A stretch of 17,553 nt of DNA. Origin: DASXYG01 sp036502625. GTDB lineage: Bacteria; Actinomycetota; Actinomycetes; Streptosporangiales; Streptosporangiaceae. The notes beneath the pieces are model-generated. The model was not told the origin of the DNA and did not search any database. It saw nothing but the letters and a program-made list of their open reading frames with translations. The translations under genes were made by a program, and so were the position numbers. The stretch lies in NCBI GenBank assembly GCA_036502625.1, contig DASXYG010000057.1:1-17553 (forward strand), read 5' to 3'. Shown piece by piece: positions 7,098 through 13,898 of the stretch; positions within the stretch are counted from its first letter, which is position 1; the number at the start of each line of letters is the position of its first letter.

Positions 7098-7124
7098 GAC
7101 GGATCGAACCGGCCCGATGTGACG
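7098..7124 (-). promoter_or_regulatory. ECF41-type promoter driving the sigma gene itself
   Basis: Read on the minus strand: CGTCACA at 7124-7118, a 16-base spacer, CGTC at 7101-7098. One mismatch to the -35 consensus (C for T at its first base), with perfect spacing and a perfect -10. It would start near 7091 and give a leader of about 30 bases to the sigma ATG at 7061. It is the mirror image of the other promoter around a centre at 7093/7094. Confidence 0.75.
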
Positions 7125-7147
7125 GGCCGCGCTGAGAGGACGACACG

Positions 7148-7603
7148 ATGGAAGCGCGCATTTCCAACCCCGCGGCCTACCTGCCCGGCGCGGCGGAGGG
7201 CATCCAGGCCGTGATCAAGTCGGCGAACCAGGCCGGGCTGCCGCACCAGACGATGGAGCTGGTGCACCAGCGGACCAGCCAGATCAACGGCTGCGCCTGG
7301 TGCCTCAACTACGGGGCGAAGGACGCCAAGAACAACGGCGAGACCGACGAACGGCTGGCGCTCGTGGCCGGATGGCGCGAGGCCCACTGCTACACCGACG
7401 CGGAGAAGGCCGCGCTCGCGCTCGCCGAGTCGATGACCCGGCTGGCCGACGGCGCGGGCGTGCCGGACGACATCTGGGACGAGGCGGCCGCGCATTTCGA
7501 CGAGAAGCAGCTCTCCGGGCTGGTGCTGTGGATCGCGACGACGAACCTGTTCAACCGGGTCAACGTCACGATCCGCCAGCCGGCGAACACCCCGATGGGC
7601 TGA
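7148..7603 (+). CDS. AhpD-like / carboxymuconolactone decarboxylase family protein
   Basis: Product 151 aa, start ATG 7148 with GAGAGGA at 7134-7140. An all-helical AhpD-like fold is predicted from LVHQRTSQINGCAWCLNYGAKDA followed by ETDERLALVAGWREA and YTDAEKAALALAESMTRLAD, typical of the short CMD-family members found beside ECF41 sigma genes. The redox pair is Cys49 and Cys52, and Glu37 lies 12 residues before the first Cys as in mycobacterial AhpD (Glu118/Cys130). The two AhpD histidines are absent: Trp51 replaces His132 and Gly56 replaces His137. A thiol-based antioxidant or reductant role is likely but not shown. An ECF41-type promoter with perfect consensus lies upstream, so this is the prime target of the divergent sigma factor. 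A strong hairpin follows the stop. Confidence 0.92.
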   Translation: MEARISNPAAYLPGAAEGIQAVIKSANQAGLPHQTMELVHQRTSQINGCAWCLNYGAKDAKNNGETDERLALVAGWREAHCYTDAEKAALALAESMTRLADGAGVPDDIWDEAAAHFDEKQLSGLVLWIATTNLFNRVNVTIRQPANTPMG

Positions 7604-7608
7604 ACGGC

Positions 7609-7663
7609 TGACACGTCGGCGGCGCCGGTGCCCGTACGGGGGCGCCGGCGCCGCCGCGTGTCA
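7609..7663. terminator. Strong bidirectional hairpin between convergent genes
   Basis: Left arm TGACACG (7609-7615), one bulged T, and CGGCGGCGCCGG (7617-7628). Right arm CCGGCGCCGCCG (7645-7656) and CGTGTCA (7657-7663). That is 19 pairs, with CCCGTACGGG at 7631-7640, itself self-complementary, in the loop. There is no U-tract, which is common in high-GC actinomycetes. The right arm includes the stop codon of the convergent secreted-protein gene. Confidence 0.8.
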
Positions 7664-8974
7664 CTCGCCGGAGCGGCAGACGCGCAGGGTCTGCTTGTCC
7701 GAGGAGCTCAGGTAGGCGTGCGGTACGTAGATGCGCGGGCCGATGTGGTCCCACAGGGTGCCGGCGCCGTAGCGGCCGCGCGCCTTGGTGCCGCGCACCT
7801 GGCAGGTCACGCCGACCTGGACGCCGTCGACCGCGTAGCCGACGAACGCGGACGCGCGCGTCGGCCCGCGGTACAGCGTGACCTTGCGCCAGCCCTTCAT
7901 CGCGTGCACCATCGCGTTCCGCGGGTACGCGCCGGTCCAGACGTACGTGACGCGCACCCAGCCGCCGTCGCCGACGCCGAGGCTCTCGCGTGCGGTGCCG
8001 TCGCCGAGGTCGATGCCGGCCGGGTTGCGCACCTGCCGGCCGAAGCCGTCGCGACCGCCGTTGAACTTCTTCTGGTACGCCGCCTGCGCCTGCGGGAGGC
8101 CGCGCTTGAGCTGGTTCCACTGGTCGCGGGGGCGGAACCAGTGGTTGTCGCGGATGTTCCACGGCCCGACGTCCCACACCGGGGCGTAGTCGCACTTGTT
8201 GTGGGCGCAGACGCGCACCGTGTAGTCGCCGGTGCCGCGGCTGGACAGCGCGCGCCGGGACGGCAGCGCCACGAAGTGGTCGTTGCTCTTGATCACGTAG
8301 CCGTTCGCGGTGCGCCCGCCGACCAGGCCCTCGCGGGTGGCGAAGATGCGGGCGCCGTACGCCGGGTGCGCGGCCGGGGCGCGCATCGGGATACGGGTGG
8401 GCTTCGCCGTGACGGACACCCCGCGTACGCCGGGGCGCGCGCCGCGCAGGCCGGGCGTCAGGACGGCGCGGACCTGCACGGTGTTCACGGGTGCGGGCAG
8501 CTTGACGGTGCCGCCCGGCGATGCGGGCGTCCACTCGGTCCAGAATCCGTGGCCGGCCCGGCCGCGCAGCTCGGTGCCGACGTCGGCGCCGGCCGGCAGC
8601 GCCGCGTCGGTGGCGACCTTGAACGCGCGCGCCGGGTGGGCGAGCGCGTGCGGCGCGAACTGGGCGCTGCCCTCGGTCGCGGCGTCCGGCGAGTGGCCGC
8701 CGTCGTTCTCGCGCAGCCGCCGCCGGATCGGGTCGAACCAGGCGCGGTCGCCGGACAGCCGCGCGGCGGCGAGCGCGGTACCGCCGTCCACGCGCTGGGT
8801 CCAGGTCTCCGGCCGGGCGGCCGCGGCCGCGCGGTGGGCCGCGGTGCCGTTGGCGGCGACGGCCGCGGTGTTCGTGCCCGTACGGCCGCTGTGGGCCAGC
8901 GTCGCGCCGGTCACCGCGATGCCGGCTACCGCGAGGATCGAGACCCCCGCGTACCTGCCCCCGAATCTGCGCAT
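7661..8974 (-). CDS. Secreted protein with probable double-psi beta-barrel domain, unknown function
   Basis: Product 437 aa, start ATG 8974 with GAGGAG upstream. An Arg-led hydrophobic N-terminus (residues 1-28) indicates export by signal peptide. Residues about 130-200 (GFWTEWTPASPGGTVKL, VQVRAVLTPG, GVRGVSVTA) look like a beta-sandwich, perhaps discoidin-like. Residues about 230-345 carry the most conserved part: YTVRVC with Cys256 and Cys261, WDVGPWN at 267-273, QAAYQKKFNGGRDGFGRQV and NPAGIDLGDG. The DVGP motif recalls RlpA-like double-psi barrels, and I recall this arrangement in actinomycete secreted proteins. Residues about 345-437 form a beta-rich end with Cys in VTCQVRG and LRVCRSGE, possibly SH3-like. 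A cell-wall-binding or wall-remodelling role is inferred only. It ends inside the shared hairpin with the AhpD-like gene. Confidence 0.82.
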   Translation of the reverse strand: MRRFGGRYAGVSILAVAGIAVTGATLAHSGRTGTNTAAVAANGTAAHRAAAAARPETWTQRVDGGTALAAARLSGDRAWFDPIRRRLRENDGGHSPDAATEGSAQFAPHALAHPARAFKVATDAALPAGADVGTELRGRAGHGFWTEWTPASPGGTVKLPAPVNTVQVRAVLTPGLRGARPGVRGVSVTAKPTRIPMRAPAAHPAYGARIFATREGLVGGRTANGYVIKSNDHFVALPSRRALSSRGTGDYTVRVCAHNKCDYAPVWDVGPWNIRDNHWFRPRDQWNQLKRGLPQAQAAYQKKFNGGRDGFGRQVRNPAGIDLGDGTARESLGVGDGGWVRVTYVWTGAYPRNAMVHAMKGWRKVTLYRGPTRASAFVGYAVDGVQVGVTCQVRGTKARGRYGAGTLWDHIGPRIYVPHAYLSSSDKQTLRVCRSGE

Positions 8975-9024
8975 CCGTCTCCTCGAAGACCCCGATCGGG
9001 CGGCGCCGTGACCAGCCGCTTCGG

Positions 9025-9040
9025 ACTCGCACTAGCGAGT
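9025..9040. promoter_or_regulatory. Palindrome upstream of the secreted-protein gene
   Basis: ACTCGC, four bases, GCGAGT: an inverted repeat 51 bases upstream of the ATG at 8974, in the only non-coding gap before that gene. It could be an operator. No convincing -10/-35 pair is seen. Confidence 0.3.
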
Positions 9041-9093
9041 GCCCCTAGAGTCTCAGAAGAAAACACGAAACGCATGCGTAACACTCCGTACGG

Positions 9094-9120
9094 TGAACAC
9101 CGGGCGGGAATGCCCGTTCA
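9094..9120 (-). terminator. Weak hairpin at the end of the FIST gene
   Basis: TGAA and CGGGC (9094-9097, 9101-9105) pair with GCCCG and TTCA (9112-9116, 9117-9120), with a small unpaired CAC and a six-base loop. The right arm contains the FIST stop codon. On the minus strand a T-richer stretch follows after about 20 bases. A plausible but not strong terminator. Confidence 0.4.
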
Positions 9121-10299
9121 CTCCCAGTCGGGCACCTCGACGGGCGTGCCGAACGCGAGGATCGACGCGGTGTAGCTGTGCACGTGGTTGCGGCCGCCGA
9201 CCGGGCCGATCTCCCCCGACGCGAAGAACCCGGCGACCCGGCGGGTGCCGAGCCGGCGGCGGACCGCGCGGACGTCGTGATCCGCGGTGACGAACATGTC
9301 GGCGCCGCGGCCGGTGCAGGAGAACAGCAGGGCGCCCTCGACCGGGCCGAAGTCCTCGTCGTCGAGGAACGTCGCGAGGAGGCGGCCGAGGTCCTGGTCG
9401 GCGGTGTCGGGGTCGCGGACCTGGAACCGGACGGTCTGCCCGACGTCGATGACGTCGCCCACGGTCAGCGAGCCGGTGTCGGCGTCGATGTCGACGACGC
9501 CGCGGACGAGGAAGTCGCCGCGGTCGTGCTCGTCGGCGTACTCGTCCATGACGATGCCGATCTGCAGGCCGTCGGCGATGGCCGGGCGGTCCTCGTCGGG
9601 GAGGTCGCCGACGATCTGCTCCAGCTTGGCCAGCGCGGGCGTGCCGGCCAGCTCGGTGATGACGTTGCCCTCGCAGCCGGTGACCGTCATCGTCGGGCCG
9701 ATCGGCCGGCATCCCTGGCTGACCAGGGTGCTGACGCTGAGGTTGCCGCCGAGCAGCACGCCGACCGCGCCCGCGTCGGTGGACAGCCCGCCCGCGAACA
9801 TCTGGACGTCCTCGGACTCGCCGCCCGCGAGGCCGCCCACGAACGCGAGGCCGTCGAAGACGTCGGCCGACCGCTCGATGAACGCGTCGACGGGGAAGGT
9901 GTACGGGTCGGCGAGCAGCAGCGCGACCTGGTCGTCGGGGTTCGGCTCGGCCATGCCGGTGACGATGAGCCGGTCGGCGGCGCGGCCCGTGCGCAACTCG
10001 AACGGTGTGATGCGGGCGCCGGGAAGTGACGCGGCCCACACACTGACCGCGTTGGGCAGCTCCACGCCGCGGCCGTCGCCGATGACGCCGCCGGTGCTGC
10101 ACCCGAGCGTCACGGCGCCGCCCGCGCGGGCCATCGCGGCCTCGCCGGCGCGGCGGACGTCCTCGGGGTCGTCGCCGCAGACGAACACGCACACCAGGTC
10201 GGGCCGGTTCCCGAGTGCGTCAAGGGCCTGGGCGGTGGCGGAGCGCGCGGCCGCCACGAGATCCGGGCCGACGGCCAGGCCGTCACCGATCAGCGTCAC
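9118..10299 (-). CDS. FIST domain sensory protein (FIST N + FIST C)
   Basis: Product 393 aa from GTG 10299 (VTLIGDGLAVGPDLVAAA). The first 200 or so residues match the FIST N domain (LVCVFVCGDDPEDV, VTLGCSTGGVIGDG, VSVWAASLPGARI, FDGLAFVGGLAGG). The rest matches FIST C (VTGCEGNVITELAGTPAL, ALLFSCTGRGADMF, VAGFFASGEIGPVGGRNHVHSYTAS). FIST domains are proposed to bind small ligands such as amino acids, usually in signal transduction. Here the domain stands alone, with no kinase, cyclase or methyl-accepting part, and no signal peptide, so it is cytoplasmic. GAGG touches the GTG too closely to act as a normal ribosome binding site, while CAGAAT ends 6 bases before it, so the mRNA is probably leaderless. 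It is divergent from the ATPase gene. The open frame upstream of 10299 is the shadow of the ATPase gene. Confidence 0.88.
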   Translation of the reverse strand: MTLIGDGLAVGPDLVAAARSATAQALDALGNRPDLVCVFVCGDDPEDVRRAGEAAMARAGGAVTLGCSTGGVIGDGRGVELPNAVSVWAASLPGARITPFELRTGRAADRLIVTGMAEPNPDDQVALLLADPYTFPVDAFIERSADVFDGLAFVGGLAGGESEDVQMFAGGLSTDAGAVGVLLGGNLSVSTLVSQGCRPIGPTMTVTGCEGNVITELAGTPALAKLEQIVGDLPDEDRPAIADGLQIGIVMDEYADEHDRGDFLVRGVVDIDADTGSLTVGDVIDVGQTVRFQVRDPDTADQDLGRLLATFLDDEDFGPVEGALLFSCTGRGADMFVTADHDVRAVRRRLGTRRVAGFFASGEIGPVGGRNHVHSYTASILAFGTPVEVPDWE

Positions 10300-10305
10300 C
10301 CCTCG

Positions 10306-10333
10306 ATTCTGTCGGCCCAGCCGCGCAGAGCAA
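10306..10333 (-). promoter_or_regulatory. Possible housekeeping promoter of the FIST gene (leaderless start)
   Basis: On the minus strand TTGCTC (10333-10328), 16 bases, CAGAAT (10311-10306), then 6 bases to the GTG at 10299. The expected transcription start coincides with the GTG. Confidence 0.4.
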
Positions 10334-10400
10334 ACCCGGGGACGTTCGCGCAGGACAATCCCGTACGGAATTGACGTATGCACGCACGCTCCGGGCGACG

Positions 10401-10406
10401 TAGTGT
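10401..10406 (+). promoter_or_regulatory. -10 element giving a leaderless start for the MoxR-like gene
   Basis: TAGTGT fits the TAnnnT form and ends 7 bases before GTG 10414. The only nearby TTGACG (10371-10376) is 24 bases away, too far for a normal -35, so only the -10 is proposed. Confidence 0.4.
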
Positions 10407-10413
10407 CGGCGGG

Positions 10414-11850
10414 GTGAGTGCTTTTTCCGGACCGCCGCGCGCGGCGACGTTGGGGGAACTGCGCGCGTCCGGTCATGAAGCCCGCTCCGTCAAGGCGGAG
10501 ATCCGAGACAACCTGCTCGCCCGGCTGAAGTCGGGCGAGTCGCGATTTCCCGGCATCGTCGGTTTCGACGACACCGTGCTCCCCCATCTGGAGCGCGCGC
10601 TGCTCGCCGGGCACGACGTCGTCCTTCTCGGCGAGCGCGGCCAGGGCAAGACGCGGCTGATCCGCGGCCTGGTGTCGCTGCTCGACGAATGGACGCCCGT
10701 CGTCGAGGGCTGCGAGATCAACGACCATCCGTACCACCCCGTGTGCGGGCGCTGCCGCGCGCTGGCCGCCGAGCGCGGCGACGACCTCCCCGTGGCGTGG
10801 CTGCACCAAAGCGACCGCTACGGCGAGAAGCTCGCCACGCCGGACACCAGCGTCGGCGACCTCATCGGCGACGTCGACCCCGTGAAGGTCGCCGAGGGCC
10901 GCACGCTCGGCGACCCCGAGACCGTCCACTACGGCCTCGTGCCCCGGACCAACCGCGGCGTGTTCTGCGTCAACGAGCTGCCCGACCTGGCCGAGCGCAT
11001 CCAGGTGTCGCTGCTGAACGTCCTCGAGGAGCGCGACATCCAGGTGCGCGGCTACGCCCTGCGGCTCCCGCTCGACGTCGTGCTCGTGGCCAGCGCCAAC
11101 CCGGAGGACTACACCAACCGCGGGCGGATCATCTCGCCGCTGAAGGACCGCTTCGGCGCGGAGATCCGCACCCACTACCCGTACGACCTGGACGACGAGC
11201 TCGCGCTGATCCGCCAGGAGGCGTTCGCCAAGTGGGGCGCCGGCGACGGCGCGCCGGGCCTGTCCGCCGCGCTGCCCGGCCACCTGGTCGAGGTGATCGC
11301 CAGGTTCACCCGGCTGGTCCGCGAGTCGCCGGCGGTGGACGCCAGGTCCGGCGTGTCCGCGCGGTTCGCGATCGCCGCGGCGGAGACGCTCACCGCGTCC
11401 GCGCTGCGCCGCGCCGCGCTCACCGGGGAGGACACCCCCGTCGCGCGGGCGTGCGACCTCCCGTCCATCGTGCCGACGCTGCTCGGCAAGGTGGAGTTCG
11501 AGGTGAGCGAGGAGGGCCGCGAGGAGGAGGTGCTCGGCCACCTGCTGCGCCGCGCCACCGCCGAGACCTTCCGGCAGCACCTCGGCATGGTCGACATGTC
11601 CGGGCTGCTGGCCAGGTTCGACGAGGGCGACGAGGTGGAGACCGGCGAGATGGTCGGCTCCGGTGAGCTGCTGCGCCGCCTCGGCCCCGTAACCGGCCTG
11701 GCCCGCATCATGGAGGGGCTGGACATGGACGAGGCCGGCGAGTCCCCGGGCCACGCGGCCGCCGCGGCCGAGTTCGCGCTGGAGGGCCTGTACCTCATGC
11801 GCCGCCTGTCCAAGGACACCGTCGACGGCACGAACATCTACCGGACGTGA
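10414..11850 (+). CDS. MoxR-like AAA+ ATPase (magnesium-chelatase I-like), partner of the VWA protein
   Basis: Product 478 aa from GTG 10414 (VSAFSGPPRAATL); ATG 10378 is in frame but lies upstream of a good -10 word, so I prefer the GTG. Walker A GERGQGKT is at 73-80 and the Walker B-like acid is Glu188 in VFCVNELPDL. LVASANPEDYTNRGRIISPLKDRFG is the sensor-1/arginine-finger part of MoxR and ChlI proteins. Between Walker A and B, Cys100, His105, His108, Cys111 and Cys114 (HPYHPVCGRC) could form a zinc site. It is followed 16 bp later by a VWA protein. MoxR ATPase and VWA pairs act as chaperone-like or metal-insertion modules. From memory, Mycobacterium tuberculosis Rv0958 and Rv0959 have the same order and sizes. 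True magnesium chelation is unlikely, as no tetrapyrrole genes are nearby. Client unknown. Confidence 0.92.
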   Translation: MSAFSGPPRAATLGELRASGHEARSVKAEIRDNLLARLKSGESRFPGIVGFDDTVLPHLERALLAGHDVVLLGERGQGKTRLIRGLVSLLDEWTPVVEGCEINDHPYHPVCGRCRALAAERGDDLPVAWLHQSDRYGEKLATPDTSVGDLIGDVDPVKVAEGRTLGDPETVHYGLVPRTNRGVFCVNELPDLAERIQVSLLNVLEERDIQVRGYALRLPLDVVLVASANPEDYTNRGRIISPLKDRFGAEIRTHYPYDLDDELALIRQEAFAKWGAGDGAPGLSAALPGHLVEVIARFTRLVRESPAVDARSGVSARFAIAAAETLTASALRRAALTGEDTPVARACDLPSIVPTLLGKVEFEVSEEGREEEVLGHLLRRATAETFRQHLGMVDMSGLLARFDEGDEVETGEMVGSGELLRRLGPVTGLARIMEGLDMDEAGESPGHAAAAAEFALEGLYLMRRLSKDTVDGTNIYRT

Positions 11851-11866
11851 ACGCGGCAGGGGGATC

Positions 11867-13843
11867 ATGAGCACCTATCGGTACGGCGAGTACCACGAGG
11901 GGCCCGATCCGCTGGCGCCCCCGTACGACGTGCGCGACGCCCTCGACGAGATGGGCGACGACGTCCTCAACGGCGCGAACCCCGGCGAGGCGCTGCGCGA
12001 TCTGCTGCGCCGCGGCCTCCCGGGGCGCGAGCGCGACCCGGGCGCGCGCGGGCTCGACGACATGCTGCGCAACGTGCGCCGCCGCCGCGAGGAGCTGCGC
12101 CGCAGCGGCCGCCTCGACGGCACGCTGGAGGAGGCGCGCGCGCTGCTCGACACCGCGGTCGGGCAGGAGCGCGCCGAGCTGTTCCCCGACCCGAGCGACG
12201 ACGCGCGGCTGCGGGAGTCCGAGCTGGACTCCCTGCCGGAGGACACGGCGCGTGCCGTACGGCAGCTCGGCGACTACGACTGGCGGTCCGACACCGCCAG
12301 GCAGACGTTCGAGAAGCTGCGCGACCTGCTGCGCCGCGAGGTGCTGGACAGCCAGTTCCGCGGCATGAAGCAGGCGCTGGACAACCCCGACCCGGCGCAG
12401 ATGCAGCGGGTCAAGGACATGATGTCGGCGCTGAACGACATGCTCGACGCCGACGCGCGCGGCGAGCACACCCAGGCCGACTTCGACTCCTTCATGGGCG
12501 ACTACGGCGACTTCTTCCCCGACAACCCGCAGAACCTCGAGGAGCTGGTCGACGAACTGGCCAGGCGCGCGGCCGCCGCCCAGCGCATGCTCGCGTCCAT
12601 GACGCCCGAGCAGCGCGCCGAGCTGTCCGGCCTGATGGAGCAGGCCATGCGCGACTCGGGGCTGGACGAGCAGATGGGCCGGCTGTCCGACGCGCTGTAC
12701 GCCCGGCGCCCCGACCTCGACTGGGGCAGCTCCGAGCGGATGTCCGGCGAGGAGCCGATGGGCATGGGCGACGCCACCACGGCGCTGGCCGAGCTGTCCG
12801 ACCTCGCCGAGCTCGAGCAGGCGCTGCGCCAGGACTACCCCGGCGCACGGATGGACGACATCGACGAGTCGGCCGTACGCCGGGCGCTCGGCCGCCAGGC
12901 CGTCGACGACCTGCGTGAGCTGCGCCGCCTGGAGCGCGAGCTGGAGCGCCAGGGCTACCTGAAGCGGTCGGGCGGCAAGATGGAGCTGACCCCGAAGGCG
13001 GTGCGCCGCCTCGGCGACAGCGCGCTGCGCAAGGTGTTCGCGCAGCTCTCGTCGGGCCGCCGCGGCGACCACGACACCCGCGACGCCGGGCAGGCCGGCG
13101 AGCTGACCGGCTCCACACGCGCGTGGCACTTCGGCGACGAACAGCCGCTCGACGTCGTCCGCACGATCGTCAACGCGGTGCGCCGTACGGGCCCGGGGCC
13201 GATCCGGCTGTCCGTGGACGACTTCGAGGTGGCCGAGACCGAGCGGCGCTCGGCCGCGGCCGTCTGCCTGCTCGTCGACCTCTCCTACTCCATGGCGCTG
13301 CGCGGCACGTGGGGCATCGCCAAGCAGACGGCGCTCGCGCTGCACTCCCTGGTGACCACCCGCTTCCCGCAGGACGCCATCCAGGTGATCGGGTTCAGCA
13401 ACTACGCGCGCACCCTCCAGCCGACCGAGCTCGCCTCACTCGACTGGGACATGGTGCAGGGCACGAACCTGCACCACGCGCTGATGATCGCCGGCCGCCA
13501 TCTGGACACCCATCCGGAGCACGAACCCGTCGTGCTGGTCGTCACCGACGGCGAGCCGACCGCCCACCTGATGCGCGACGGCCGCTCGTACTTCGACTGG
13601 CCGCCGTCGCGCGAGACGGTCGAGCTGACGCTCTCCGAGGTCGACAAGATGACCAGGCGCGGCGCCACGCTGAACGTCTTCATGCTGGCCGACGACGACC
13701 GCCTGGTGTCGTTCGTCGACGAGGTGGCGCGGCGCAACGGCGGCCGGGTGTTCTGCCCGGACGCCGACCGGCTCGGCGAGTACGTCGTCAGCGACTTCCT
13801 GCGGGCGCGGCGCGGCCGCGGGGGCCGCCGCGGCGCCGCGTGA
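11867..13843 (+). CDS. VWA domain protein, partner of the MoxR-like ATPase (Rv0959-like)
   Basis: Product 658 aa, start ATG 11867 with AGGGGG upstream, 16 bp after the ATPase gene. The first 400 or so residues are charged and helical (many Asp, Glu, Arg, Leu; DDMLRNVRRRREELRR, RRLERELERQGYLKR) with no recognised domain. Residues about 450-640 are a von Willebrand factor A domain with a complete metal-ion-dependent adhesion site: DLSYS at 471-475, Thr533 in GTNLHHAL and Asp561 in TDGEPT. There is no signal peptide or membrane segment, so it should act in the cytoplasm. In MoxR/VWA systems the VWA protein is thought to present or bind the client while the AAA+ ring does the work. The C-terminus is Arg/Gly-rich. 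Confident as a VWA partner; the process served is unknown. Confidence 0.92.
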   Translation: MSTYRYGEYHEGPDPLAPPYDVRDALDEMGDDVLNGANPGEALRDLLRRGLPGRERDPGARGLDDMLRNVRRRREELRRSGRLDGTLEEARALLDTAVGQERAELFPDPSDDARLRESELDSLPEDTARAVRQLGDYDWRSDTARQTFEKLRDLLRREVLDSQFRGMKQALDNPDPAQMQRVKDMMSALNDMLDADARGEHTQADFDSFMGDYGDFFPDNPQNLEELVDELARRAAAAQRMLASMTPEQRAELSGLMEQAMRDSGLDEQMGRLSDALYARRPDLDWGSSERMSGEEPMGMGDATTALAELSDLAELEQALRQDYPGARMDDIDESAVRRALGRQAVDDLRELRRLERELERQGYLKRSGGKMELTPKAVRRLGDSALRKVFAQLSSGRRGDHDTRDAGQAGELTGSTRAWHFGDEQPLDVVRTIVNAVRRTGPGPIRLSVDDFEVAETERRSAAAVCLLVDLSYSMALRGTWGIAKQTALALHSLVTTRFPQDAIQVIGFSNYARTLQPTELASLDWDMVQGTNLHHALMIAGRHLDTHPEHEPVVLVVTDGEPTAHLMRDGRSYFDWPPSRETVELTLSEVDKMTRRGATLNVFMLADDDRLVSFVDEVARRNGGRVFCPDADRLGEYVVSDFLRARRGRGGRRGAA

Positions 13844-13886
13844 GCGCCACGCGGGGAGTTGGCGGGACGTCGGAGGGTATGCGCAA

Positions 13887-13892
13887 TAGGCT
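13887..13892 (+). promoter_or_regulatory. -10 element giving a leaderless start for the DUF2269-like gene
   Basis: TAGGCT fits TAnnnT and ends 6 bases before ATG 13899. No Shine-Dalgarno is seen in those 6 bases. No convincing -35 is at the right distance. Confidence 0.4.
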
Positions 13893-13898
13893 CCCCGC

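Noticed and set aside
5692..7122. Plus-strand open frame of about 476 codons
   Set aside because: Antisense to ilvA and the sigma factor gene, both of which have clear conserved motifs.
6142..7167. Upstream extension of the threonine ammonia-lyase frame
   Set aside because: It passes through the sigma factor gene in another phase; enzyme homology begins at the ATG at 6141.
10371..10376. TTGACG as the -35 box of the MoxR-like gene
   Set aside because: The spacer to the TAGTGT -10 word is 24 bases, too long for a normal promoter.
10300..11874. Minus-strand open frame extending the FIST gene upstream
   Set aside because: It is antisense to the MoxR-like ATPase. FIST homology begins at the GTG at 10299.
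11795..13345. Minus-strand open frame of about 516 codons
   Set aside because: Antisense shadow of the VWA gene: Gln/Val/Arg-rich, no domain, no ribosome binding site.
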